Shown here: positions 16,585-26,500 of the stretch, piece by piece
Layout: each line of letters opens with the position of its first letter
How positions within the stretch are numbered: the stretch's first letter is position 1
Made by a program: the position numbers and the translations under genes
Notes under the pieces: generated by a model
The model's database searches: none
Seen by the model: only the letters and a program-made list of their open reading frames with translations
Told to the model about the DNA's origin: nothing
From: Streptomyces albidoflavus
GTDB taxonomy: Bacteria; Actinomycetota; Actinomycetes; Streptomycetales; Streptomycetaceae
Direction of reading: 5' to 3'
Length of the DNA: 64,000 bases
NCBI RefSeq assembly: GCF_000719955.1
Contig: NZ_JOII01000014.1
Location: forward strand, 1 to 64,000

Positions 16585-17613
16585 TCAGTGGACGACCCGG
16601 GAGTCGGCGCTGAGCCGGTACTCCCGCGACCTGCGCAGATCACGGGCGATGTTGAGGCGGCGCAGCCACCGGTCGGTGCCGTCGAACCGGGCCTGGAAGG
16701 GCTTCCGCCCGTGCACCACCTGGTAGTTGTCGAGGAAGCAGATGTCACCGGGGGTCAGCACCACGCCGGACATGGCGGTGTCGATCGCCTCGCCGATCCG
16801 GTCGAGCGCCTCCTGCTCCTCCCCCTCGTGCTGCCCCTGCATGTAGTAGGGGTCGATGACGAGGTAAGGGGACTCCGGATCGCCGAAGAGGACGGCGACG
16901 GGCTCGGGCTCCTTGAGCGCCCGCTCCACCCGCTCCCGGGCCTGCTCGTGCAGCCGGGCCTCGCGCGGGGTCAGGACGCGGCCGGACCCGGCGGCCTCGG
17001 GCCGGTGCGAGTCGTCGGGGAGGATGCGGAAGCGCTTCTCGCCGAGCAGCCGGCGGGTCGCCTCGTCGAGCTGGATGTCGGCGACGTCGGCGACGGTGGT
17101 CTCGGTGCCGTCCGGGTTGCGCAGGCACATGAGGCCGAGGTAGTCGGTCCGCAGGTGGTGGAAGGCGTCCTCGGTGTGCCAGGTCAGCGTCTGGGCGCTG
17201 CCCCAGCCGATCTGGTCGTGCTCGTACTTCTCGACCGGGTAGATGTCGTGCATGATCCGGCCGTCCTGCTGGGTGGCCCAGCCGATCGGGTCGCCGAGCA
17301 GGCTCGCGATCAGGAAGAAGGCCAGGTCCTGGTGGTGCGAGGGCGAGAGGGACGGGGCCGAGGCGTGGTCGGCCGGGGTCGGGCCGAGGCTCGCGTCGTC
17401 GACGGTGAGGCCGGTGACGACCAGGGCCCCGGACTTCTCGGTGAGCCGGAAGTCCTCGAGTTCCCGGCGCACCCCGCGCGGCAGTTCCTGGGCGTACAGG
17501 CGGCTTTCCCGCAGGAACTCCGCGGACTCCACGGTGGCGTACCTGGCCGCCAGCTCCGCGCAGAGTTCCTGGACCGCCGAGACCTCGCGGTCGTCGAGCT
17601 GAAGGACGTGCAT
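16585..17613 (-). CDS. mppO: VioC/MppO-family Fe(II)/2-oxoglutarate beta-hydroxylase
   Basis: A 342-residue clavaminate-synthase-like oxygenase. The iron ligands are His146 and Glu148 in TWHTEDAFHH (HxE, as in VioC rather than HxD) and His301 in NYQVVHGRKPF; the 2-oxoglutarate Arg lies in LRRLNIARD. Relatives hydroxylate C3 of free L-arginine (VioC, OrfP) or of L-enduracididine (MppO). The adjacent mppPQR set favours enduracididine, giving beta-hydroxyenduracididine, but arginine cannot be excluded. The ATG at 17613 with AGGGGGG upstream gives the family length. It probably heads the mppO-P-Q-R-regulator-mbtH unit. Confidence 0.88.
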   Translation of the reverse strand: MHVLQLDDREVSAVQELCAELAARYATVESAEFLRESRLYAQELPRGVRRELEDFRLTEKSGALVVTGLTVDDASLGPTPADHASAPSLSPSHHQDLAFFLIASLLGDPIGWATQQDGRIMHDIYPVEKYEHDQIGWGSAQTLTWHTEDAFHHLRTDYLGLMCLRNPDGTETTVADVADIQLDEATRRLLGEKRFRILPDDSHRPEAAGSGRVLTPREARLHEQARERVERALKEPEPVAVLFGDPESPYLVIDPYYMQGQHEGEEQEALDRIGEAIDTAMSGVVLTPGDICFLDNYQVVHGRKPFQARFDGTDRWLRRLNIARDLRRSREYRLSADSRVVH

Positions 17614-17922
17614 GGTGCGGGTTCCCCCCTGTCGGTCGGACTCCGGCCGCGCACGGGCCTGTAGTCCACACATTCGATTCCCGTGCCTTTGGAGCCTCAC
17701 CGATGTGTCGATCCCGTACCAGTCCCTTGAACGAGGAGTGAAATTGCCCCACCTCCGGCGCCGATCTGCCGCCGGGACGACATGTGGGCGAAATGTCCCG
17801 GCAGGGGACCGCACATCTCCGACACCGGGCCGCCGGCCTCCGGGCGTACGGGAAGGACCCGGCAGGCGGCCCGGGAACGGGCTCGCGTCCTGCCAGGTCC
17901 TTCCGTGCCGCGTACTGCCGGC
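17614..17922 (-). promoter_or_regulatory. intergenic region: presumed mppO promoter and an imperfect terminator
   Basis: These 309 bases lie between the exporter stop and the mppO start, and no coding frame is convincing. An imperfect inverted repeat at 17766-17804 (CTGCC...GGGAC with GTCCCGGCAG) could end the NRPS-thioesterase-exporter transcript. The mppO promoter should lie downstream of it, between about 17614 and 17760. I see no clear -35/-10 pair. Confidence 0.4.
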
Positions 17923-19236
17923 TCAGTCGTCCAGGGGCTCCAGGACCGAGGGGAAGCGGCGCAGCGAGGGGCTGAGCATGCTGACCGCCGCCACCGCCGC
18001 GAAGGCCCCGGCGCAGACCAGCACGGCGGTGCGGCCCTCGCCGCCCCAGGTCATCAGCAGGCCGCCAGCGAGCGGCCCGAGTGCCCCCGCGCCCCCGGAA
18101 CAGAACGCGGCCACGGAACTCAGGCGGCCCCGCAGCTCGTCGGGGGCCACCGTCAACTGGTACGCCATGACGGCCGTGTTGGCGGGAGGTGCGAGGAAGC
18201 CCGCGACGCCCAGCAGCGCGCCGAGGGCCAGGCCGGTGGGGACCACCGCCATCAGCGCGGTGGCGCCGGTGGCCACGACGGCGAAGCCCAGAACGAGGAC
18301 GCGCGGGCGCAACGCCTCGTAGAGCTTGCTCGCGCACAGGGCCCCGAGCAGGCCGCCCGCGCCCAGGAAGGCCATCATCATGCCCATCTCGCCCGGGTCC
18401 ACGTCGTCCTCCCCGGAGAGCACCAGGATGATGACGAGCAGGGCGTTGAAGACCAGGTTGACCGCCATCATCCAGACCATGGTGTCCCTGATGACGGGGT
18501 TACCCAGAATCCACCGGACGCCCACCATGATCCCGCCGGAGTTCTCGGCGCTCCCGCCCGTTCCCGGCCGCGGCCCCGCGCCGGCCTCGGAGGCGGGTCC
18601 GGGTGCCGGGGCGCGGCGTGGCGGCAGCCGGAGCATGATCAGCGCGCCGAAGGAGAGCGCCAGCATCACGGCGGTGGTCAGGAACGGGCTGAGGGGGTGC
18701 ACGGTGAAGAGGAAACCGGCTGCGGCCGGGCCGACGAGGGTGGCGACGAACGGGCGCGCCGCGTTGCGGGCGAGCGCAGCCGGCAGCTGCGCCTCAGGGA
18801 CGACCTGCGGCACCGCGGCGTGTTCGGCCGGTTCGAAGACCGAGCCCAGCACCCCCTCCAGCACGATCACCACCATCACGTGCCAGAAGGAGTAGTGGCC
18901 GAGGGCGAGCGCGAGGGCCAGGCTGCCCATGCACAGGGCCCGCAGCCCCTCGCAGACCAGCATCACCCGGCGGCGGTTCCAGCGGTCGGCGACGACCCCG
19001 GCGGGCAGGGCGGCGAGCATCTTCACCGCGGCCAGCACCGAGCTGGCGAGGCCCATCTGGAGCGGCGACCCGGAGTGCGCGATGATCAGCAACGGGATGC
19101 CGATCATGGCGAGTTCGAAGCCGAGTTCGGAGAAGAGCTGACTGGACCAGAGGATGTTGTAGTTGCGGTTGCGCCCGAGCGGGGGCGGTGCCGCCGGGGC
19201 TTCGACGTGCTCGTCGTCGGGGCGGGTGATCGTCAC
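17923..19236 (-). CDS. MFS transporter (EntS-like), probable peptide exporter
   Basis: A 437-residue major facilitator with about 12 membrane helices. MFS signatures are AALPAGVVADRWNRRRVM (loop 2-3) and the central loop rich in Ala/Pro/Gly ([17 protein letters not shown]). The pattern belongs to the MFS_3 group, which includes the enterobactin exporter EntS and many transporters in NRPS clusters. The GTG at 19236 is used because the nearby ATG at 19243 is in another frame. It follows the thioesterase gene by 13 bases, so it belongs to the same transcript. Export of the cyclic peptide and self-protection are the likely roles (inference from position). Confidence 0.88.
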   Translation of the reverse strand: MTITRPDDEHVEAPAAPPPLGRNRNYNILWSSQLFSELGFELAMIGIPLLIIAHSGSPLQMGLASSVLAAVKMLAALPAGVVADRWNRRRVMLVCEGLRALCMGSLALALALGHYSFWHVMVVIVLEGVLGSVFEPAEHAAVPQVVPEAQLPAALARNAARPFVATLVGPAAAGFLFTVHPLSPFLTTAVMLALSFGALIMLRLPPRRAPAPGPASEAGAGPRPGTGGSAENSGGIMVGVRWILGNPVIRDTMVWMMAVNLVFNALLVIILVLSGEDDVDPGEMGMMMAFLGAGGLLGALCASKLYEALRPRVLVLGFAVVATGATALMAVVPTGLALGALLGVAGFLAPPANTAVMAYQLTVAPDELRGRLSSVAAFCSGGAGALGPLAGGLLMTWGGEGRTAVLVCAGAFAAVAAVSMLSPSLRRFPSVLEPLDD

Positions 19237-19249
19237 TCTTCATCACCGA

Positions 19250-20569
19250 TCAGTGGTCGTGGAGCCGGGCCACGCGGCCGGACACCTGGAGGTGGCGGAT
19301 CCGTCCGTCGGCGGCCGGGGCTCCGGGCGCGCGCAGGAACCGGCCGCGATGGACGAGGGGACCGCCGGAGCGGGGACGCAGGGCGAACCGCAGACCGGCG
19401 TCGCACTCCAGGGCGTACCGGCCGTGCGGGCCGACGCCGAGCCACACCCCGTCCGCGTCACGGCCGACGGTGTAGTCGAGGTCGCCGTTGACGTACCGGC
19501 CGAGGCAGGCGTCGGGTACCGGGGCGGCCGGGCCGAGGCCGGCGGAGCCGGTCACCGGGTGGTCGGCCACCTTGACGCCGCGCGCCCGCAGCTCCGTCAG
19601 GAGCGCGCCCCACAGTTCCTGGCCGGTGTCGGCGTTGGTGGTCAGGGCGACGACGGTGCCCGCGGCCGGGTCGAAGCGCAGGTGGCAGCTGGTGCCGTCG
19701 CCGGTGCCGTCGTGGCCGAAGCTCTCGGGGCCGTCCCCGTCGTACCGGGCCCAGCCGAGGCCCCAGCCGTCCGCCATGCCGTAGGGCCCCGCCACGTCGG
19801 GGCCGAGCGGGTCGCGGCACATGGCGGCGACGGTCTCCGCGTCCAGCGGGCCGGGCCGGGCGTCGTGCAGGAACAGCCCCGCGAAGGCCGCCAGCCCCTC
19901 CGCGCCCAGCGCCAGGTCGCCCGCGGGCGCCTCCGCCGGGGGGCCGGGCTGGTACTCGGCGAGGACGGCCTGCCCGTCGGTGCGCCGGACCACGTGGCCG
20001 AGCACGCCCGGCGGACCGCCGATGCCCGCGGGCAGCCCGAGCGGCCGCAGCAGCATCGTCCCCAGCGCCTCGGCCCAGCTCATCCCGGTGGCCTGCTCGA
20101 TGAGGCGGCCGATGAGCAGGTAGCCGATGTTGGAGTAGGAGAAGGCGCTGCCGGGCTCGGCCACCAGGGGGAAGCGCCGCGCGGACCGGGCGGTCCAGCG
20201 CTCCAGGCTGTCCAGGTGCGGGTCGTCCTCGGCCGGGTTGGCGGCGAGGCCCGCGGTGTGGCTGAGGAGCCGGCGCGGCGTGATGCCCGGGGCGTCCGGG
20301 GCGTGCGGCACCTGCTCGGCGAGGGGCGCGTCGAGGTCGATGTCGCCCTCTACGGCGAGGGTCACCGCCAGCGCCGCCGTGAACGGCTTGGTCAGCGAGG
20401 AGAGGGGGAACGCCGTGGCCGGCGTGACCGGGCGGCCACCGCCGACCGCGGTCTCACCGGTCGCGGCGCACGCGACGCTCCCTCCCCGGCCTACGACGAG
20501 CTGGGCGCCGGGCACCCGGTACCGGCCGGTCAGCCCGGCCAGCAGGGCGGTGAGTTCGGCGTCGTCCAT
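19250..20569 (-). CDS. penicillin-binding-protein-type thioesterase (SurE/MppK-like peptide cyclase)
   Basis: A 439-residue serine hydrolase of the beta-lactamase/PBP4 fold with Ser58-x-x-Lys61 (SSLTK), Tyr145-Ser-Asn147 (FSYSNIGY) and GHDGTGDGTS as the third motif, followed by a C-terminal lipocalin-like beta domain. No signal peptide is present, so it acts in the cytoplasm and is not a resistance enzyme. Free-standing PBP-type thioesterases such as SurE release and cyclise peptides head-to-tail from NRPS lines that lack a TE domain and end in an E domain. This matches the NRPS gene ending just 3 bases upstream. GAGAGGAGAG precedes the ATG. Confidence 0.9.
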   Translation of the reverse strand: MDDAELTALLAGLTGRYRVPGAQLVVGRGGSVACAATGETAVGGGRPVTPATAFPLSSLTKPFTAALAVTLAVEGDIDLDAPLAEQVPHAPDAPGITPRRLLSHTAGLAANPAEDDPHLDSLERWTARSARRFPLVAEPGSAFSYSNIGYLLIGRLIEQATGMSWAEALGTMLLRPLGLPAGIGGPPGVLGHVVRRTDGQAVLAEYQPGPPAEAPAGDLALGAEGLAAFAGLFLHDARPGPLDAETVAAMCRDPLGPDVAGPYGMADGWGLGWARYDGDGPESFGHDGTGDGTSCHLRFDPAAGTVVALTTNADTGQELWGALLTELRARGVKVADHPVTGSAGLGPAAPVPDACLGRYVNGDLDYTVGRDADGVWLGVGPHGRYALECDAGLRFALRPRSGGPLVHRGRFLRAPGAPAADGRIRHLQVSGRVARLHDH

Positions 20570-20572
20570 GGT

Positions 20573-23500
20573 TCATCTCTCCTCTCCGTGGCGGGCCGCG
20601 GCGCGCAGCAGCCCGAGGTGCTCCGCGGCCAGCCGCTCGACGGTGGCGCGGTGGTGCACGGTTTCCGCGTAGTACCAGGTCAGCCGCAGGCGGCCGCCGG
20701 AGACCGCGCCCACCACCTCCAGCAGGTGCCCCTCGCGCGCCGCGGGGCTGCGGTCGAGGCCGACGGGCGGGCCGAAGGCGTGGAAGAGGCCCTCGGGGTC
20801 GTGCGGCAGGTCGGTCTGCCCGTGGTAGTTGAAGACGACCTCGGCGCCGGGGCCCCCGGGCACCGCGCCGCCCTCGGCCAGCCGGCGCAGCGCGCCGTGG
20901 CCCAGGCCGTTGCCGGGCGTGGCCCGCAGCCCCCGCCGGACCGCCCTGGCCAGCGCCTTCCAGTCCTCGGGGGCGCCGGAGCCGGCCTCCTCGCCGGGCA
21001 GGTCCAGGGAGACCGGGTAGAGCGTGGTGAACCAGCCCACGGTGCGGGAGAGGTCGACCTCCTCGAAGAGGTCCTCCCTGCCGTGGCCCTCCAGGTCCAC
21101 CGTGACGGCGCGCTGCCCGGTCCAGCGGGCGAGGACACGGGCCAGCCCGGCCAGGACGAGGTCCCGGGGCGCGGCCCGCAGCAGGCCGGTGGCCCGGTGC
21201 AGCAGCAGCTCCGTCTCCTCCTCGCCGAGTTCGGCGAGGACGGTGCGTACCTCTCCGTGCCGGTACTCGCCCGCGCGGTCGCGCGGCAGCGGCGCCGGCT
21301 CGGGGAGCCCTCGCCAGTGCGGCAGTTCCGCGTCGAAGCCCCCGGCCCGCGTGTGGTCCCGCAGCCGGCGGGCCCACTCCTGGAAGGAGGTGGTGCGCGC
21401 GGGCAGCCGGACCGGCTCCCCGGCCCGGAGCTGGGCGTGGCCGGTGGCCAGGTCGTCCAGGAGGACGCGCCAGGAGACCGCGTCGACCACCAGGTGGTGC
21501 ACGGTCAGGAAGAGCTGCCGCCGCCTGCCGGGGCCGAGGTCGAGGAGGAGGGCGGACCAGAGGCGGCCCGCGGCGAGGTCGTGCCCGGCGTCCGCCTCGG
21601 CCGCCAGCCGCTCCACCGCCGCCCACCGCTCGTCCTCGGGCAGCGCGCTCAGGTCGTGCCGTACGAGGGGCACCTCGCCGGGCGGCCCGGGGTCGATCCG
21701 CTGCCGCCACCGCGTGCCGTCGTGGGTGAAGCGTGCCCGGAGCATGTCGTGACGGACGGGCAGCTCGGCGAGGGCGGCGGCGAGAGCCTCCTCGTCGGCC
21801 CCGTCCGCCAGCTCGGCCAGGACGGACTGGGTGAAGTGGTGCGGGTGGACCGGGTCGGCGTCGAGGAACTCCTGCTGCATCGGGGTGAGCGGCAGCTCGC
21901 CGGAGACGGGCCCCCGCTCCTGGTCCGCGTCCTTCCCGGCCGGGGTCACCACGGTGGCCAGCCCGGCGACGGTCGGGTGCAGGAACAGCTCCCGGGAGGT
22001 GAGGCGGAACCCCGCCTGGCGTACCCGGTGCACGGCCTGGAGGGAGAGGACGGAGTCGCCGCCGAGGTCGAAGAAGTTGTCGTCGGCGCCGACCCGCTCC
22101 CGTCCGAGGACCTCGGCCCAGATCTCGGCGAGGACGCGCTCGGCCCCCTCGGCGGGGGCGCGGTACCCCTCCTCGGGCCCTTCGGCGGACTCCGGTTCGG
22201 GAAGCCGGGCACGGTCCACCTTGCCGCTGGCGGTCAGCGGGAGTTCGTTGAGGACGGCGACGGCCGAGGGCACCATGTAGGACGGCAGCACGGCGCGGCA
22301 GGCGTCGCGCACCCCGGCCGGCGCGAGGTGGTGGCCGGGCAGGGCCGTCACGTGCGCCACCAGACGCGGGGCACCCGTCGCTCCGGGGCGTACGGTCACG
22401 ATGGCGGAGCCGGTGCCGGGCAGGGCGGCGAGGACCGCCTCGATCTCCCCCGGCTCGACGCGGTACCCGCGGATCTTCACCTGGTGGTCGGCGCGGCCGA
22501 GGAACTCCAAAGTGCCGTCCGGGCGGCGCCGGGCCCGGTCGCCGGTGCGGTACATGCGGGCGCCGGGCGGGCCGGAGGGGTCCGCGCAGAAGCGCTCGGC
22601 GGTGAGCGCGGGCCGCTTCAGATAGCCGCGTCCGAGCTGGCCCCCGGCGAGGTACAGCTCGCCCGGCGTCCCGTCCTCCACCGGGCGCAGGTACCGGTCC
22701 AGGAGGTGGGCCCGGGTCCCGGTGAGCGGGCGGCCCAGGTGGGGCGCGGCGTCGGCGGTGACGGGCGCGTACAGCGTCTCGACGGTGCACTCGGTGGGCC
22801 CGTAGGTGTTCTCGCCCAGGACCCCCTCGGCCTCGGCGAGCCGCGTCCACAGGGCCTCACCCACCGCCTCGCCACCGAGGACGACCCGGCCGGGGCGGTG
22901 GCCGCCGGGCCGGAGCAGACCGGCGGCGACCAGCTGTTCGGCGAAGGTCGGGGTGATCTCCAGGTGGTCGACGCGGTGGTCGCGGACGTAGCGGACCAGC
23001 GCCTCGGGGTCGCGGCGCGTCAGGTCGTCGACGACGTGGAGTTCGCCGCCTCCGGCCAGGACGAGCAGGCCCACCACGGAGCTGTCGAAGGCGAAGGTCG
23101 CGGTGAGGGCGGCGCGCGGGCGCCCGTCCGGGGCGCTGCCCGGGTAGCGGCCGGCCCGGACCGTCAGGTGCTCCTCGGCCAGCCGGGCGAGGTTGCGGTG
23201 CTCGACGACGACGCCCTTGGGGCGGCCGGTGGAGCCCGAGGTGTAGATGACGTACGCCGGGTCGCGCGGGTCGGCGGGGGCCGTCCGTACGGCGTCGGTG
23301 AGGGGGGCGGCGGACAGCCCCGCCAGCTCGGCGGCGAGCGCCGGGCCGGCCGGGTCGAGGCTCGGCACCGCGCCGGCCCAGGCGCCCGCGCCGGGCCCCA
23401 GCAGCAGCGCCGGCTCCGCGTCGGCGAACTGGTGCGCCAGCCGCTCGGCCGGCTGCTCCGGGTCGTACGGGAGGTAGGCGGCGCCCGTCTTCAGCACGGC

Positions 23501-26500
23501 GAGGAGGGAGACGACCGTGGCGGCGGTGCGGTGGCCCGGGACGGCGACCAGCCGCTCCGGGCCGATGCCGCGGGCGGCCAGGAGCCTGGCCAGCCGGTTG
23601 GCGCGGGCCTCGGCCTCGCCGAAGGTGAGCCGCTCGCCGGCGGCCACGACCGCCGGCGCGTCGGGACGCAGCGCGGCCTCCCGCTCGAAGCGGGCCACCA
23701 CCCCCTCGGCGGGGAGCTCCCCGGGGCCGCCTCCGGCCGGCGCGGTGCGCGCCGCCGCGGGCGGGCCGACCGGTACGTCGGTGAGACGGCGGTGCTCGGT
23801 GAGCACCCCGCGCAGGAGCGCCTCGAAGCGTTCGGCGAGCCGGTCGACCGTGGAACGGTCGAAGAGCGCCGTGCTCCAGCTGATCCCGGCGGTGAGCCGG
23901 CCGTCCTGCTCGAAGAACTCGAAACCGAGGTCGTAGCTGACCTGCGAACCGACCAGCGGGACGGGTTCGGCCGCCAGTCCGCCGAAGGACAGGTCGCCCC
24001 CGGGTCCGCTCTCCAGCGCCACCGACACCTCGGCGAGGGGGTTGCGGCTGGCGTCGCGCTCGGGCCGCACCTCCTCCACGACCCGGTCGAAGGGCACCTC
24101 GGCGTGGTCGAACGCCTCCAGCACCGTCGTCCGGGCCCGGTCCAGCAGTCCGGCGAAGGAGAGCGCCTCGTCGACCTCGGTGCGCAGCACCACGGTGTTG
24201 ACGAAAAAGCCGACCAGGCCGTCCAGTTCGGGCCGGCCGCGGCCGGAGACGGGGGTGGCCACCGCGATGTCCGACTGCCCCGTGATCCGGGAGAGCAGCA
24301 GCTGGACGGCGGCGACCAGCGCCATGAACAAGGTGGCGTCCTGGGACCGGGCCAGCTGCCGCACCCCGTCCACCACCGCCGGGTCCAGGTCCACCATCGT
24401 CAGCGCGCCCTCGGCGGAGCGGACGGCGGGCCGCGGGCGGTCCACCGGAAGGGCGAGCGGCGCGGTCCCGTCGAGCCGCCGACGCCAGTGGGCGAGGTGC
24501 CCGGCGTACTCGGGCCCCTCCAGCCGGGTGCGCTGCCAGGCGGCGTAGTCGGCGTAACGGACCGGCAGCGCCGGCAGCAGCAGGGGCTCGCCGCGCTCGG
24601 CCGCCGCGTACGCCGCTCCCAGTTCGGCGGCGATCAGGTCCATCGACCAGCCGTCGGTCGCGATGTGGTGCATGACCAGGACGAGCAGGTGTGTGTCGTC
24701 GTCGAGACGGACCAGGTGGGCTCGCAGGACGGGCGGCTCCCCCAGGTCGATGGGCTGCTCCAGCTGGTCCCGCAGGTATGTCCGGGCCGCCTCCTCGCGG
24801 GCGTCGGCCGGCAGGTGGGAGAGGTCGGCGTGGACCGGCTCCACGGGCTCGGGTGCCAGGACCACCTGGGTGGGCCGCCCGTCCACGGTCCGGTAGACCG
24901 TGCGCAGCGGCTCGTGCCGGCCGGCCACGTCGGTCAGCGCGGTCCGGAGCACGTCCGGGTCCGGCCGGCCGCGCAGGCGCAGCGCGAGAGCGGTGTGGTA
25001 CTCGCTGCTCTCCGGGGCGAACTCGTGGAGGAACCACAGGCGTTGCTGGCCGGAGGAGAGCTCGGCAGGCTGTTCCGGATCGGTCGGGACCGGCCCGGAG
25101 CCGCGTCCGGGCGCGCCGCTCGCCGTGCCGTCCAGCCGCTGGGCGAGCCCGGCCACGGTGGGGGTGTCGAAGAGCTGCCGGGGCGAGACGGCCACCCCGA
25201 GGAGGGCCCGCATCCGCGAGATGACCCGGATGCTCATGACCGAATCCCCGCCCAGTGCGAAGAAGTTGTCGCTCCGGCCGACCCGTTCCAGGCCGAGCAC
25301 CTCCGCCCAGATCTCCGCCAGTACCGCTTCGGCTCCCTCCTGCGGGGCCTCGTAGGCGGTGGTGGTCTCCAGCGGCCGCGCCGGGGCCGGGAGCATCCGG
25401 CGGTCGACGGTGCCCGCCGGGGTCATGGGCAGCTCCGCCAGCAGGGACAGCGCCGAGGGGACCGCCGGCGCCGGCAGCAGCGCCGAGGCGTGGGCCCGGA
25501 CGGCGGCGAGGTCGGGGGAGCGGCCCGACCGGGGCACGAGGTGGGCGACGAGGCGGCCGACGCCGGCGGCGTCGGGGCGTACGACGGCCGCGGCGGCGGC
25601 GATGTCGGGGTGGCGGGCGAGGGCCGCCTCCACCTCCCCGAGTTCCACCCGGAAGCCGCCGATCTTGACCTGGTCGTCGGCGCGGCCGACACACTCCAGG
25701 TCACCGTCGGGGCGCCGCCGGACGAGGTCGCCGGTGCGGTACATCCGGGCGCCGGGGACACCCGCGAACGGGTCCTCGGGGAAGCGTTCGGCGGTCAGAG
25801 CGGGCCGGTTGAGGTAGCCGCGGGAGACGCCGTCACCGCCGATCCAGCACTCCCCGACCACCCCGGCCGGGACCGGGCGGCGGTCCCGGTCCAGCACGTA
25901 GATCCGGGTGTTGGCCAGCGGCTTCCCGATGGGGACGTGGGCGCCGTCGACCGGACGGCCGGGGAGCAGTTCGAAGGCGGTGGAGTCGACGGTGGTCTCG
26001 GTGGAGCCGTAGGCGTTGGCCACCAGGGTGCCGGGGCCCAGTCCGGCCCGCACCTCGGCGGCGGAGTCCACGGGCCACCCCTCGGAGCCGACGAGCAGCA
26101 CCTTCAGGTGGTCGGCGCGCACCCCGGACCAGCCCAGTTCCTGCACCACCGCGCGGGCCAGCGTCGGGACGGTGACCATCAGTTCGGCCCGGCTGCTCAG
26201 CAGGAGGGCGGTGAGGGCCACGGGGTCGGCGACCGTCTCCGACGGGCAGATCACCATGGTGCCGCCGAAGAGCGCGGAGAGCAGGAAGTCGGCGAAGAAG
26301 AGGTCGACGGAGAGGCTGGAGACCGAGAGCACGCGGGGTTCCAGGGCGCTCAGGCCGTAGCGGGCGTCCCAGGCGTGCACCATGTGGTGCAGGTGCCGGT
26401 GCTCGACCATGACGCCCTTGGGGCGGCCGGTGGTGCCGGAGGTGTAGATGACGTACGCCAGGTCGTCCACGGCCGGACCGCCGGGCGGGGCGGTGGCCGG

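Noticed and set aside
19250..20569. Beta-lactamase or drug resistance enzyme beside the NRPS genes
   Set aside because: No signal peptide, a cytoplasmic lipocalin-like tail, and a position next to a TE-less NRPS fit a PBP-type thioesterase better.
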